Shown: positions 51,219-60,242 of the stretch, one piece after another
Layout of the letters: each line of letters opens with the position of its first letter
How positions within the stretch are numbered: position 1 is the first letter of the stretch
Assembly: GCF_025642975.1 (NCBI RefSeq)
Contig: NZ_JANZKJ010000001.1
Location: forward strand, 744,001-808,000
From: Pseudomonas sp. RIT-PI-S
Lineage (GTDB): Bacteria > Pseudomonadota > Gammaproteobacteria > Pseudomonadales > Pseudomonadaceae
Direction of reading: 5' to 3'
Length of the DNA stretch: 64,000 nucleotides
Program-made: the position numbers and the translations under genes
The notes under the pieces: model-generated
Told to the model about the DNA's origin: nothing
What the model saw: the letters and a program-made list of their open reading frames with translations, nothing else
Database searches by the model: none

Positions 51219-52003
51219 TGAGCACGCTCTATTGGGAAACCCACGGCCCTGCCGATGGCGAGGTGGTGTTGATGTGCTCAGGGCTGGGTGGTTCGGCCGG
51301 CTATTGGGCGCCTCAAGTACCGGCCCTGGTGGAGGCGGGTTACCGGGTGGTCCTCTATGACCAGCGGGGCACGGGCCGCAGCCTCCAACCGCTCAAGGCG
51401 GATTACCGTATCGAGGACATGGCCGCTGATGTGCTGGCGCTGCTCGAGCAGGCGGGGGCCCGGCAGTGCCATTTCGTTGGCCACGCCCTCGGCGGGCTGG
51501 TCGGCTTGCAATTGGCACTGGATGCCCCGGCCGCCTTGGCCAGCCTGGCACTGATCAACGCCTGGGCGCAGCCTAACCCGCACTCGGCGCGCTGCTTCGA
51601 GGCGCGCCTGGCGTTGTTGGACCACGCTGGCCCCCGCGCTTACGTACAGGCCCAGCCGATATTCCTCTACCCGGCGAGTTGGGCCGCGCTGCATGCCGAA
51701 CGCGTCGATCAGGAAGTGGAACACGCGCTGGAGCACTTTCCTGGGGCCGCCACCCTGCGCGCGCGGATTGGCGCATTGCGGCGCTTCGACGTCAGCGACC
51801 GGCTCGCACAGGTCATAACGCCCACGCTGGTATCCGTTGCCCTGGACGATGTACTGGTGCCTGCGACCTGCTCGGCGCAGCTGGCGCGGGCAATCGCCGG
51901 CAGCGTGTACCACGCGGTGCCCCATGGCGCGCACGCCCACAACATCACCGATGCGCCAGCGTTCAACCGGGCGCTGCTGTCCTTCCTTGCAAGGCTAAGG
52001 TAG
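51215..52003 (+). CDS. rutD: Putative aminoacrylate hydrolase RutD
   Basis: A 262-residue alpha/beta-hydrolase fold protein that aids aminoacrylate removal. The usual nucleophile elbow is GHALGG, with Ala in place of Ser, as in E. coli RutD, so it is probably not a classical serine hydrolase. Other matches are [24 protein letters not shown] and the C-terminal [15 protein letters not shown]. Starts at 51215 or at the adjacent ATG 51218; overlap with rutC shows coupling. Confidence 0.93.
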   Translation: MMSTLYWETHGPADGEVVLMCSGLGGSAGYWAPQVPALVEAGYRVVLYDQRGTGRSLQPLKADYRIEDMAADVLALLEQAGARQCHFVGHALGGLVGLQLALDAPAALASLALINAWAQPNPHSARCFEARLALLDHAGPRAYVQAQPIFLYPASWAALHAERVDQEVEHALEHFPGAATLRARIGALRRFDVSDRLAQVITPTLVSVALDDVLVPATCSAQLARAIAGSVYHAVPHGAHAHNITDAPAFNRALLSFLARLR

Positions 52004-52050
52004 CTCGCCGCGCCCGAGCCATCGTTTGCCCCCGATATGGAGATTGCCCC

Positions 52051-52590
52051 ATGCACACTTCGCTAGCCCAACCCCACACGCTGACGGCCATTGAATCGGC
52101 GCCCGGCTTGACCAAGCCCGCGTTTCGCGACGCGATGGCGCGGCTGGGCGCGGCGGTGAACATCATCACCACGGATGGCCCGGCGGGGCGAGCGGGCTTT
52201 ACCGCCTCGGCGGTATGCAGCGTGACCGATGAGCCGCCAAGCTTGCTGGTCTGCCTCAACCGCGCGGCCTCCGTGTATGCCACCTTCAAGGGCAATGGCG
52301 TGCTCTGCGTGAATGTGCTCGGCGCCGGCCACCAAGGCATCTCCAATCTGTTCGGCGGCAAGACGCCCATGGCAGAGCGATTCGCCGCGGCCAGTTGGTC
52401 GCCCGGTGCGTCTGGTTCGCCGATTCTCGAAGAGGCGAGCGTTTCCTTCGACTGCCGCCTGCGCCAGAGCACTGAGGTCGGTACCCATGACGTGCTTATT
52501 TGTGAAGTAGTGGCTATCAAGGCCAGCGAGCGAGCGCACGGCCTGATCTATTTCAACCGCGCCTATCACGAGCTGTCGGCCGCTCAATGA
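52051..52590 (+). CDS. rutF: FMN reductase RutF
   Basis: A 179-residue flavin reductase of the HpaC-like family that supplies reduced FMN to RutA. The split-barrel core is [42 protein letters not shown] and [17 protein letters not shown]. The ATG at 52051 follows GGAG; the frame runs open upstream within rutD but is spurious there. In E. coli rutE lies between rutD and rutF; here only 47 bases do. Confidence 0.93.
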   Translation: MHTSLAQPHTLTAIESAPGLTKPAFRDAMARLGAAVNIITTDGPAGRAGFTASAVCSVTDEPPSLLVCLNRAASVYATFKGNGVLCVNVLGAGHQGISNLFGGKTPMAERFAAASWSPGASGSPILEEASVSFDCRLRQSTEVGTHDVLICEVVAIKASERAHGLIYFNRAYHELSAAQ

Positions 52591-52685
52591 TCACGCGGTG
52601 CCTTTTGCTTGATATTTTTAACGCCCGATGCGAATTTTGTACGGGTCGCCGCTCACGGCACTGACCTAATAACAAGGATTGCGTC

Positions 52686-54011
52686 ATGCTGACCGATAGC
52701 CCGCTCGCGGGCGTTGATGAGATCGAATGCGTTACCCCGGACCTGAACGGCGTGCCACGCGGCAAGGTGATGACCGCGGCAGGTTTCTCGGAGGGGCGAC
52801 GCCTGCAACTGGCAAGGGGCGTGCTGCTGCAGTGCATCATGGGCGGCTACCCGCCTGCACGCTTTTACGGCAGTGACGACGGCGATCTGGCGCTAGTTCC
52901 AGACCCCGCGCACATCTACCGGTTGCCCTGGAGTGAGCACCCCCGTGCATTGGCTATCTGCAACGCCGAAGAACTCAGCGGTGGCGGCTCCTCGTTGTCG
53001 ACCCGGGCCCAGCTCAAGCGGGTGATCGCCCGCTACGCCGCGCGTGGGCTCGCGCCGGTGGTGGCCACGGAGCTTGAGTTCTATATATTCGCCGCCAACA
53101 CCGACCCTTCCCAGCCGTTCCAGCCGCCCGTGGGCCTCGATGGTCGGCGCGAGGACGGACATTCGGCGTTCAGCGTGTCCTCCAATAACGGGCTGCGGCC
53201 GTTCTGGAACGAGGTATACCAGTGCATGGCGGCGCTCGGGCTGCCGCGCGACACCTTCATGCACGAAATGGGCGTCAGCCAGTTCGAGATCAACCTGCTG
53301 CACGGCGATCCGCTACTGCTCGCCGACCAGACCTTCCTGTTCAAGCACCTGCTCAAGGAGGTCGCGCTCAAGCATGGGTTGATCGCGGTATGCATGGCCA
53401 AGCCGCTGGCGCAGGTGCCGGGCAGCTCCATGCATATTCACCAGAGCGTGGTCAGCCTGGACAACGGCCGTAACGTCTTCAGTGACGACAAAGGCCAGCC
53501 GACCTCGGCCTTCCGCCATTTCATCGGCGGCCAGCAGGCGGCCATGGCGGACTTCACCGCCTTGTTCGCGCCTAACGTCAACGCCTATCAACGCCTGTAC
53601 CATCCGTATGCCTCGCCAAATAACGCCTGCTGGTCAGAGGACAACCGCGCCGCTGGCCTGCGAATTCCCGCCAGCGCCCCGGTTGCCCGGCGAGTAGAGA
53701 ACCGCCTCCCTGGCGCCGACGCCAACCCTTACCTGGCCATCGCCGCCAGCCTTGCTGCTGGCCTGCACGGCATCGAGCGCGAACTCGAGCCGACGCCGCC
53801 TATCCAGGGCGAGTTCGAGGTGCCGGAAAATCTTGCATTGGCCTGTACCCTGGAAGGGGCATTGAAGCGTCTGAAACGCAGCGAACTGGCCGTGGAACTG
53901 TTCGGCCAGGAGTTCATCGAAGGCTACATCGCGACCAAGACCATGGAACTGACCAGTTTCATGGACGAAATCACCCCCTGGGAACGCCGCGTCCTCGCCA
54001 CTCAAGCCTGA
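52686..54011 (+). CDS. Glutamine synthetase family protein (PuuA-like)
   Basis: A 441-residue member of the glutamine-synthetase superfamily with the lengths and motifs of gamma-glutamylpolyamine (or gamma-glutamylamine) synthetases. ATELEFYIF and FMHEMGVSQFEINLLHGDPLL hold metal-binding glutamates, SSMHIHQSVVSL the catalytic His region, and RIPASAPVARRVENRLPGADANPYL the nucleotide/ammonia residues. It lacks the adenylylation Tyr loop seen in GlnA. It follows rutF by 95 bases. The substrate cannot be read from sequence. Confidence 0.85.
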   Translation: MLTDSPLAGVDEIECVTPDLNGVPRGKVMTAAGFSEGRRLQLARGVLLQCIMGGYPPARFYGSDDGDLALVPDPAHIYRLPWSEHPRALAICNAEELSGGGSSLSTRAQLKRVIARYAARGLAPVVATELEFYIFAANTDPSQPFQPPVGLDGRREDGHSAFSVSSNNGLRPFWNEVYQCMAALGLPRDTFMHEMGVSQFEINLLHGDPLLLADQTFLFKHLLKEVALKHGLIAVCMAKPLAQVPGSSMHIHQSVVSLDNGRNVFSDDKGQPTSAFRHFIGGQQAAMADFTALFAPNVNAYQRLYHPYASPNNACWSEDNRAAGLRIPASAPVARRVENRLPGADANPYLAIAASLAAGLHGIERELEPTPPIQGEFEVPENLALACTLEGALKRLKRSELAVELFGQEFIEGYIATKTMELTSFMDEITPWERRVLATQA

Positions 54012-54089
54012 TCCGTCGGCGCCCTGGCTGTGGCCAGGGTCGCCGTTGTGTTGCCTTCAGGTCATTTGTGCGGGTGTTGCGGAGCGTCA

Positions 54090-55364
54090 ATGCGTCAGAT
54101 CTGGAAAAACTTTCGAGGCTTGTACTTCGCGGCCCTCATGATGCTGATCGGGTCGGGCCTGCTCAGTACCTACCTTGCCTTACGCTTGGCTGCCGACCAC
54201 GTGGATGGCCTGTGGGTGGGCGCGCTGATGGCAGCGTATTATTTCGGCTTGGTGCTGGGCGGCAAGATCGGCCATCGGTTGATCGCCCGGGTGGGGCATA
54301 TCCGGGCATACACCGCATGCGCCGGAATCGTCACCGCGGCGGTGCTGGGGCATGGCCTGACCAGTCTATTGCCCGTGTGGCTGCTGCTGCGCTTGGTGGT
54401 CGGGCTGGCGATGATGTGCCAATACATGGTCATCGAAAGCTGGCTCAACGAGCAGGCCGAAGCGCGCCAGCGCGGGCTGGTGTTCAGTGGTTATATGATC
54501 GCCTCGTACCTGGGGCTGGTGCTCGGCCAGTTCATCCTCGTGTTACACCCGCAGTTGGGGCTGGAACTGCTGATGATGGTCGCCTTGTGCTTTGCCCTGT
54601 GCCTGGTGCCGGTGGCTTTGACCCGGCGCATTCACCCGGCTGCCCTGCACTCAGTGCCGATGGACCCGCGCTTCTTCATCCAGCGGGTGCCGCAATCCTT
54701 GAGCACCGTGCTGGGCGCGGGGCTGATCATCGGTTCGTTTTACGGGCTGGCGCCGTTGTATGCAGCGGGGCAGGGCCTGAGCACGGAAGCGGTGGGTATG
54801 TTCATGGGCTGCTGCGTGTTCGCCGGCCTTGTGGTGCAGTGGCCACTGGGCTGGCTGTCGGACCGCTATGACCGCGCCGCGCTGATTCGCACCATTGCCA
54901 TGGCCCTCTGCGTGCTGGCACTGCCCATGGCGGTGCTGCCGCGGCTGCTGCCAATGCCGATGGAAGCGCTGTTCGCCGGTGGGTTCGTGGTGTCGTTGTT
55001 GCAGTTCTGCCTGTATCCGTTAGCGGTGGCATTTTCTAACGACCATGTGGAGAGCGAGCGCCGGGTTTCGCTCACCGCCATGCTGTTGGTGACTTACGGG
55101 GTGGGTGCCAGCATCGGGCCGCTGGCCGCCGGGGTGCTGATGAAGCTTTACGGCAGCGAGATGCTCTACGGGTTCGTGTCGTTCTTTGCCCTGGTGCTGG
55201 TATGGCGAGTGCGGCCGCGGGCGGTCACCAATTTGCACCAGGTCCAGGATGCACCGCTTCATCACATCGCCATGCCCGACAACATGACCAGCTCCCCACT
55301 GGTCGCCGCGCTCGACCCGCGGGTGGACGAACAGGTGGTCGAAGATCAGATGAAAGACAATTGA
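54090..55364 (+). CDS. MFS transporter, YcaD-like
   Basis: A 424-residue 12-helix major facilitator. FRGLYFAALMMLIGSGLLSTYLALRL begins helix 1, GGKIGHRLIARVGHIRAY is the motif-A region, and MMCQYMVIESWLNEQAEARQRGLVFSGYMIASYLGL is typical of the YcaD subgroup. The last ~40 residues are a cytoplasmic tail. GGAG lies six bases before the ATG at 54090; the upstream in-frame ATG at 54030 would add unrelated residues. It is convergent with flgZ. Confidence 0.85.
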   Translation: MRQIWKNFRGLYFAALMMLIGSGLLSTYLALRLAADHVDGLWVGALMAAYYFGLVLGGKIGHRLIARVGHIRAYTACAGIVTAAVLGHGLTSLLPVWLLLRLVVGLAMMCQYMVIESWLNEQAEARQRGLVFSGYMIASYLGLVLGQFILVLHPQLGLELLMMVALCFALCLVPVALTRRIHPAALHSVPMDPRFFIQRVPQSLSTVLGAGLIIGSFYGLAPLYAAGQGLSTEAVGMFMGCCVFAGLVVQWPLGWLSDRYDRAALIRTIAMALCVLALPMAVLPRLLPMPMEALFAGGFVVSLLQFCLYPLAVAFSNDHVESERRVSLTAMLLVTYGVGASIGPLAAGVLMKLYGSEMLYGFVSFFALVLVWRVRPRAVTNLHQVQDAPLHHIAMPDNMTSSPLVAALDPRVDEQVVEDQMKDN

Positions 55365-55405
55365 CCGTCGGCGCTTACAGGCAGCAGGCCATGGTAGCGA
55401 TCAGG

Positions 55406-56152
55406 TCAGAAGTCGTCTTTATCGAATCGCCGGGCTTCGCGTTGCAGCTGGTAGACGAAACGCTCGACGTTACGCTGCACCAGCCCGCTCATGTTATGGA
55501 AGCGTACGCCGGCGAACGTGGTTTCCAGGCGCTCTTCGAAATGAAGGTAGCGTAGCTCGACCGGCGTGGTAATAGCGCCGAAGGGCAGGGCGGCGGCAAA
55601 TTTGTCATACACCTGGCCCAGCTGCAGTTGCTGGGTGATGTCGCCTTCGAAGCGCAATTTGCATCCAGTGGCGGAGACGTCCAGCAGCTTGCCTCGCACA
55701 GGCTTGGCCAGCTTGTCGCCGGCAACCTCGACATCGACCAGCGCGGAGAGCTTGAGCGCCGCCCGGAACGCATTGCGGCGCTGGTGGTAGATGACCTCTA
55801 CCGGCAGCGCGCCACGATAGCTGCGGCCATTTTCGTTATCCAGCACACGGAACTGCCCATTGGACTCCCACGCAATGCGTACGCCATCGTGGAAGCCTTC
55901 TACCCGGAAGTGCTCGCCGTTTGTCAAAAAGCGCTCCCCATCTCGGGGGATCAGCTCGTCGAGGGCGAACGTCCCGCTGTCCCGATCCACATCCACCACA
56001 TAGCTCTGAAAGCGCTGCTGGCGCTCGGTAAACGTCACGATGAGCGGGTCGTGCCCGTCCATCAGCGACTTCACGTTGGCCAGAATCTCTAACGCAGTGG
56101 TAAGAACCTTGGGCGGTTGCGGCACATCGTCCGCACTCGAGGCGTTGAACAC
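55406..56152 (-). CDS. flgZ: Cyclic-di-GMP-binding flagellar brake protein FlgZ (YcgR type)
   Basis: A 248-residue PilZ-domain protein. The YcgR N-terminal domain covers roughly residues 1-120. The PilZ domain carries the RxxxR c-di-GMP switch in [12 protein letters not shown] and the D/NxSxxG motif in [13 protein letters not shown]. FlgZ binds the stator/rotor at high c-di-GMP to slow swimming. The GTG at 56152 is preferred because homologues start FNALSAEDVPQPPK-like; the frame has an ATG at 56200. It lies downstream of flgN. Confidence 0.88.
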   Translation of the reverse strand: MFNASSADDVPQPPKVLTTALEILANVKSLMDGHDPLIVTFTERQQRFQSYVVDVDRDSGTFALDELIPRDGERFLTNGEHFRVEGFHDGVRIAWESNGQFRVLDNENGRSYRGALPVEVIYHQRRNAFRAALKLSALVDVEVAGDKLAKPVRGKLLDVSATGCKLRFEGDITQQLQLGQVYDKFAAALPFGAITTPVELRYLHFEERLETTFAGVRFHNMSGLVQRNVERFVYQLQREARRFDKDDF

Positions 56153-56235
56153 GATGATCGGGTCTCCAGGCAAAAAACGTAACGGGCAAGCGTGAGGCAT
56201 TGTGCCATCACTGTATGCGCGGCGATACTGAAACC

Positions 56236-56703
56236 TCAGGCCTGGCTGAGAGCCCGTACTGTGGCCAACCGGGCGGTGGCGCCGCGGGCGGTGTACAGCG
56301 AAGGTGTATCGCCGCCACGCAGGATCTTCAGCTGGTTGGCGGTAGCGAACTGCTGCAATGCGATCGCTCGACCGTTTTGCTCGTTAACCGCCTGACACCC
56401 GGCCAGGATCGCCGCCAGGTGTTCGCCACGTTCGACCAGCACCTTGCCCAGCACCGACTTCTCAGCCAGTTGCGCAAGGCCCTCGGCATCCGGAGACAAC
56501 CCCATCGAGGCCAGCAACTCGCTGCGTCGACGGCCGTGCTGGCCCAGCTGCACGATCAACGACTGCTTGTGCGCCAGGATGTTTTCCAACAACTGCATGT
56601 CACGACCCCGCAGCGCGGTATATTCCTCGCGCAGCAACGCCTGTAACTGCTCGGCGGGCGCGATGTCATCTTCAATCAACTGCAACAAGGTCGTGTCGTG
56701 CAT
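56236..56703 (-). CDS. flgN: Flagellar hook-associated chaperone FlgN
   Basis: A 155-residue all-helical export chaperone for FlgK and Flg[60 protein letters not shown] is the conserved helical core (given here by its main parts). It follows flgM by 53 bases on the same strand and should share the sigma-28 promoter. Confidence 0.9.
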   Translation of the reverse strand: MHDTTLLQLIEDDIAPAEQLQALLREEYTALRGRDMQLLENILAHKQSLIVQLGQHGRRRSELLASMGLSPDAEGLAQLAEKSVLGKVLVERGEHLAAILAGCQAVNEQNGRAIALQQFATANQLKILRGGDTPSLYTARGATARLATVRALSQA

Positions 56704-56756
56704 GGCGGGTCTCGATGTTCACTACGCCCGGTAAGTCATGAGCTGCGTGAGCGGGC

Positions 56757-57059
56757 TCAGGCTTCGAAAGAAAGCATTTTGCTGGCAACGCGGCTGCTAT
56801 CGACCTGGTAGCTGCCATCGGCGATCTGCTGCTTGAGTTCGGCGACACGGCTGGCATTGACGGGTGCGTCGGTGCCTAGGCTTTCAGTCACCTTCTTCAT
56901 GTGCTGGGCAACATCGCTGAGTTGGACGGACTCGCCCGCTTGGGTGGTTTGCTGGACGCTTTTGACGTCGTCTACGGCCCCAACTGGCTTGCTGCTGGTG
57001 GTACGAGCAGTGCTGGAGACCTGAGTGGAGCCGGTAACGCTCCGGAAATCGATAACCAT
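56757..57059 (-). CDS. flgM: Anti-sigma-28 factor FlgM
   Basis: A 100-residue FlgM: a disordered N-terminal half (MVIDFRSVTGSTQVSS) and a C-terminal FliA-binding region (VQLSDVAQHMKKVTESLG, VNASRVAELKQQIADGSYQVDSSRVASKML). It holds sigma-28 inactive until it is exported through the finished hook. A sigma-28 promoter lies 35 bases upstream, giving autogenous feedback. Confidence 0.93.
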   Translation of the reverse strand: MVIDFRSVTGSTQVSSTARTTSSKPVGAVDDVKSVQQTTQAGESVQLSDVAQHMKKVTESLGTDAPVNASRVAELKQQIADGSYQVDSSRVASKMLSFEA

Positions 57060-57094
57060 GATATGAACCCCTTGGTATTTGGACGCTTGCCTTG

Positions 57095-57121
57095 TTTTCG
57101 ACTAGGTGCCGAGAAACTTTA
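57095..57121 (-). promoter_or_regulatory. Sigma-28 (FliA) promoter of flgMN
   Basis: On the minus strand TAAAGTTT, 11 bases, then GTCGAAAA fits TAAAGTTT-N11-GCCGATAA with two mismatches in the -10 element. It lies between flgA and flgM. Confidence 0.85.
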
Positions 57122-57207
57122 GGGTATTTTTTCGAAAACACCCCAACGGCAAGGTTCACCCGCCAAGTGTAGGAAAATCAGGCTCGGGCCGCTAGGGCGG
57201 CTCGTCT

Positions 57208-57957
57208 TTACATGGACACTTCCACCTGCGCCGGGCCGGTCACCCGCGCCTTCACCACCCGCTGGGAGTTAAGGTTGCGCACGCGGATCTGCTCATTCAT
57301 GCCGCCATTGCTCAAGGCTTCGCCAGGCATTTTCACCGCCAGGGTGCCGCTACGCGCGGTGATCACTACCTGGTCACCCTTGCGGATGACCTCCGGCTGC
57401 TCGATCTGCACCGGCGCTACTACCTGGTCCATGACCGTTGGTCGGATCACCCTCTGCCCCAAGGCTTGATCGAGCGAAACAAGAAAACCTTGATTCAACT
57501 GGCCCACGTCGCGCTCCTTTAGCACCACGTCGCCCTCCGCGATGACGGTGTCGCGCTTCAGCGGCCGGGTGGCGACTATCACTTCGCGGTACAGCTTGAC
57601 CGTCGCGGGCACGAAGACCGTCCACGGCGAGCCGCCTTCGCAGCGCACCCGCACGGTCACTCGCCCCAAGGGAATGGCCGGGCTTTCGAGGCGAGCGGTG
57701 AGCTCACGGTCGCACTGTGGCATGCGCAGCCGGGGGTCGAGGGTGGCCACTTCGATCTCATAGCGGCCTTCGGTCTGGCTCGTCGCTAAATAATCTTCGA
57801 CGGTGAACTCAAGAAACCCTTGGGTTACACCGATAAGCTGTTCGGGCGCTGTGACATCGTCGGCAAGCAAGCGCCCGGAACCGAAGAGACACAAGGTAGC
57901 GAACAACCCATAGAGGGTCGCGATCAGATGTCGTGAATATGGCGTTTTCTCGTTCAT
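57208..57957 (-). CDS. flgA: Flagellar P-ring assembly chaperone FlgA
   Basis: A 249-residue periplasmic protein. A signal peptide (RHLIATLYGLFATLCLFGSGRLLA) precedes a SAF-type domain with VIVATRPLKRDTVIAEGDVVLKERDVGQL and RVIRPTVMDQVVAPVQIEQPEVIRKGDQVVI, then GEALSNGGMNEQIRVRN near the end. It helps FlgI form the P ring. With the start at 57957 the sigma-54 promoter just upstream leaves about one base of leader. The frame opens upstream to 58035 but runs through that promoter. Confidence 0.92.
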   Translation of the reverse strand: MNEKTPYSRHLIATLYGLFATLCLFGSGRLLADDVTAPEQLIGVTQGFLEFTVEDYLATSQTEGRYEIEVATLDPRLRMPQCDRELTARLESPAIPLGRVTVRVRCEGGSPWTVFVPATVKLYREVIVATRPLKRDTVIAEGDVVLKERDVGQLNQGFLVSLDQALGQRVIRPTVMDQVVAPVQIEQPEVIRKGDQVVITARSGTLAVKMPGEALSNGGMNEQIRVRNLNSQRVVKARVTGPAQVEVSM

Positions 57958-57968
57958 GGCTATGCTTG

Positions 57969-57984
57969 AGCAAGTGACGTGCCA
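57969..57984 (-). promoter_or_regulatory. Sigma-54 promoter of flgA
   Basis: TGGCACG-TCAC-TTGCT on the minus strand is a perfect match to the sigma-54 consensus (GG and GC 10 bases apart). The predicted transcript start is about 57958, next to the flgA ATG. Confidence 0.85.
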
Positions 57985-58049
57985 CAATCGCCGCTTGCTC
58001 GCACCTAACGGGGCTGCGCAGAGCCGACAGTACAAGGTGGAGGTTTAAC

Positions 58050-58976
58050 ATGGCTGGTGTGATGGATTCCGTAAACCAGCGCACGCAACTGGTAGGGCAG
58101 AACCGCCTTGAACTGTTGTTGTTCCGTCTGAACGGCAAACAGTTGTACGGCATCAATGTCTTCAAGGTTCGCGAAGTGCTGCAATGTCCGAAGCTGACCT
58201 TGATGCCCAAGTCCAGCCCGGTTGTTCGTGGTGTGGCCAATATTCGCGGCGCCACCATTCCAATTCTCGACCTGTCGATGGCCACGGGCTCGCGCTCGCT
58301 GGACACCGTGCAGGACACCTTCGTGATCATCACGGAGTACAACACCAAGATTCAGGGCTTCTTGGTTCATTCGGTCGAGCGCATCGTCAACATGAACTGG
58401 GAGGCTATCCATCCGCCACCCAAGGGCACTGGCCGCGACCATTATCTGACCGCGGTCACCCGGGTCGATAACCAGCTGGTGGAAATCATCGACGTGGAAA
58501 AGATCCTCGCCGAAGTTTCGCCGATCTCGGAAACCATCAGCACCGGCGTCATCGACGAAGCGGTCCAGAAGAAGGCTACGGCCTTGCGGGTACTGACCGT
58601 GGACGACTCCTCGGTAGCGCGCAAGCAGGTGAGCCGCTGCCTGGAAACCGTCGGCGTGGAAGTGGTCGCTCTCAATGATGGGCGGCAGGCGCTGGAATAC
58701 CTCAAGGCGATGGTGGCCGACGGCAAGGACCCGAACGAGGAGTTCTTGATGCTCATCTCGGACATCGAGATGCCGGAGATGGACGGCTATACCCTCACGG
58801 CGGAAATCCGTAGCGATCCGCGGCTGCAGAAGCTGCACATCGTCTTGCATACGTCCCTGTCAGGCGTATTCAATCAGGCTATGGTGAAGAAAGTCGGCGC
58901 AGACGACTTCCTCGCCAAATTCCGCCCGGACGATCTCGCATCCCGGGTGGTCGAACGCATTAATGCAAAAGGTTGA
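58050..58976 (+). CDS. cheV: Chemotaxis coupling protein CheV
   Basis: A 308-residue fusion of a CheW domain (residues about 15-155, LELLLFRLNGKQLYGINVFKVREVL and VRGVANIRGATIPILDLS) and a receiver domain (about 180-300, VLTVDDSSVARKQV, phospho-Asp in LISDIEMPEMDGYT, KVGADDFLAKFRP). It links receptors to CheA and adapts signalling. GGAGG precedes the ATG. Followed by cheR, as in many flg-linked cheVR pairs. Confidence 0.95.
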   Translation: MAGVMDSVNQRTQLVGQNRLELLLFRLNGKQLYGINVFKVREVLQCPKLTLMPKSSPVVRGVANIRGATIPILDLSMATGSRSLDTVQDTFVIITEYNTKIQGFLVHSVERIVNMNWEAIHPPPKGTGRDHYLTAVTRVDNQLVEIIDVEKILAEVSPISETISTGVIDEAVQKKATALRVLTVDDSSVARKQVSRCLETVGVEVVALNDGRQALEYLKAMVADGKDPNEEFLMLISDIEMPEMDGYTLTAEIRSDPRLQKLHIVLHTSLSGVFNQAMVKKVGADDFLAKFRPDDLASRVVERINAKG

Positions 58977-59022
58977 TCGGGCCTGGCCCGGTAAAAGATT
59001 CACCAACTAAGAGGCGGCACCA

Positions 59023-59850
59023 TTGGCTACGGCGAATTCGGATTTTGAACAGTTCCGGGGCTTCCTGGAAAAGGCCTGTGGCATTGTGCTGGGCGAAAAC
59101 AAACAGTACCTGGTGTCCAGCCGCCTCAACAAGCTGATGGAACAACAAGGCATCAAGACCCTCGGCGAGCTGGTTCAGCGTATCCAGAGCCAGCCACGGG
59201 GTGGCCTGCGCGAGCAGGTGGTCGATGCCATGACCACTAACGAAACCTTATGGTTTCGGGATACCTACCCCTTCGAGGTGATGAAGAACAAGGTCCTGCC
59301 GGAAATGATCAAGGCCAGCCCCGGCCAGCGCCTGCGCGTATGGTCGGCTGCCTGCTCTTCGGGCCAGGAACCTTACTCGTTGTCGATGACCGTGGAGGAG
59401 TTCACCCAGGCCAACCCGGGCCAGCTCAAGGGGGGTGTTCAAATCGTGGCGACCGACCTGTCGCCGTCGATGTTGCTCAACTGCAAAAGCGGCGAATACG
59501 ACAGCCTGGCCATCGGCCGTGGGTTGTCGCCTGAGCGCTTGCAGCGGTTTTTCGACGTCAAGCCGGGCAACCGCTGGGCGGTGAAGGCGCCGCTGCGCAG
59601 CCGCATCGATTTTCGTCCCATCAACTTGCTGGACAGCTATATGTCGCTGGGCAAGTTCGATGTGGTGTTCTGCCGCAACGTGCTGATCTACTTCTCGGCC
59701 GAAGTGAAGAAAGACATCCTTTCGCGGATACACGCCACCCTCAAACCTGGCGGGTATCTGTTCCTGGGGGCGTCCGAAGCCCTCAACGGCTTGCCCGACA
59801 AGTACCAGATGGTGCAGTGCAGCCCAGGCATCATTTACCAGGCCAAATGA
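59023..59850 (+). CDS. cheR: Chemotaxis methyltransferase CheR
   Basis: A 275-residue SAM-dependent glutamate O-methyltransferase acting on chemoreceptors. The N-terminal helical domain (FEQFRGFLEKACGIVLGENKQYLV) precedes the SAM fold with VWSAACSSGQEPYSLSM, IVATDLSPSMLLNCKSG and VVFCRNVLIYFS. The start is TTG at 59023, with GAGG eight bases upstream; no ATG serves. The gene is 46 bases after cheV. Confidence 0.93.
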   Translation: MATANSDFEQFRGFLEKACGIVLGENKQYLVSSRLNKLMEQQGIKTLGELVQRIQSQPRGGLREQVVDAMTTNETLWFRDTYPFEVMKNKVLPEMIKASPGQRLRVWSAACSSGQEPYSLSMTVEEFTQANPGQLKGGVQIVATDLSPSMLLNCKSGEYDSLAIGRGLSPERLQRFFDVKPGNRWAVKAPLRSRIDFRPINLLDSYMSLGKFDVVFCRNVLIYFSAEVKKDILSRIHATLKPGGYLFLGASEALNGLPDKYQMVQCSPGIIYQAK

Positions 59851-59862
59851 CCCGCCGCTTCG

Positions 59863-59883
59863 CCGCCGGAAATCCACCGGCGG
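59863..59883 (+). terminator. Hairpin after cheR
   Basis: CCGCCGG-AAATCCA-CCGGCGG, a 7-bp GC stem 13 bases after the cheR stop, without a clear T-run. Confidence 0.5.
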
Positions 59884-59901
59884 TGGAGCGGGGTTCTCCC
59901 C

Positions 59902-59993
59902 TGTAGTAGCGGGCTCAGCCCGCGTACCTTCTCCGCCAGTATTCCTTTCCGTTCCAGTTGGCCTCTGTTGGTGGGCTTCGCCCGCTCCTACAG
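59902..59993. repeat. Inverted REP pair between cheR and flgB
   Basis: TGTAGTAGCGGGCTCAGCCCGCG at 59902 and GGGCTTCGCCCGCTCCTACAG near 59973 are two REP-type palindromes facing each other, a doublet typical of P. putida-like genomes. The rest of the gap 59851-60242 has only the flgB promoter. Confidence 0.7.
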
Positions 59994-60182
59994 TGCCACT
60001 TAGCCCGCCTGTCCTGCTCGCGCCTGCCTTGGCCCCTGTCTTGCTATCTCTCCAACACCGGCAGCTTTTCTGACGCTGCCCTTGCCGCTTTGCCGCTTGC
60101 CACCGGAAACGAATTGCCGCTTTTCTGGCGACATTTTTCGGTAATGCTCGGGGAGGCCTTGCAAAACAAGGGGTTAGAAAGT

Positions 60183-60198
60183 TGGCACAGCTGTTGCT
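60183..60198 (+). promoter_or_regulatory. Sigma-54 promoter of flgBCDE
   Basis: TGGCACA-GCTG-TTGCT fits the sigma-54 consensus with 10 bases between GG and GC, 45 bases before flgB. FleQ is the expected activator. Confidence 0.9.
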
Positions 60199-60242
60199 AT
60201 ATCACCATCAGCACATCAAGTTTCGCCGCAGAGGTATAGATC

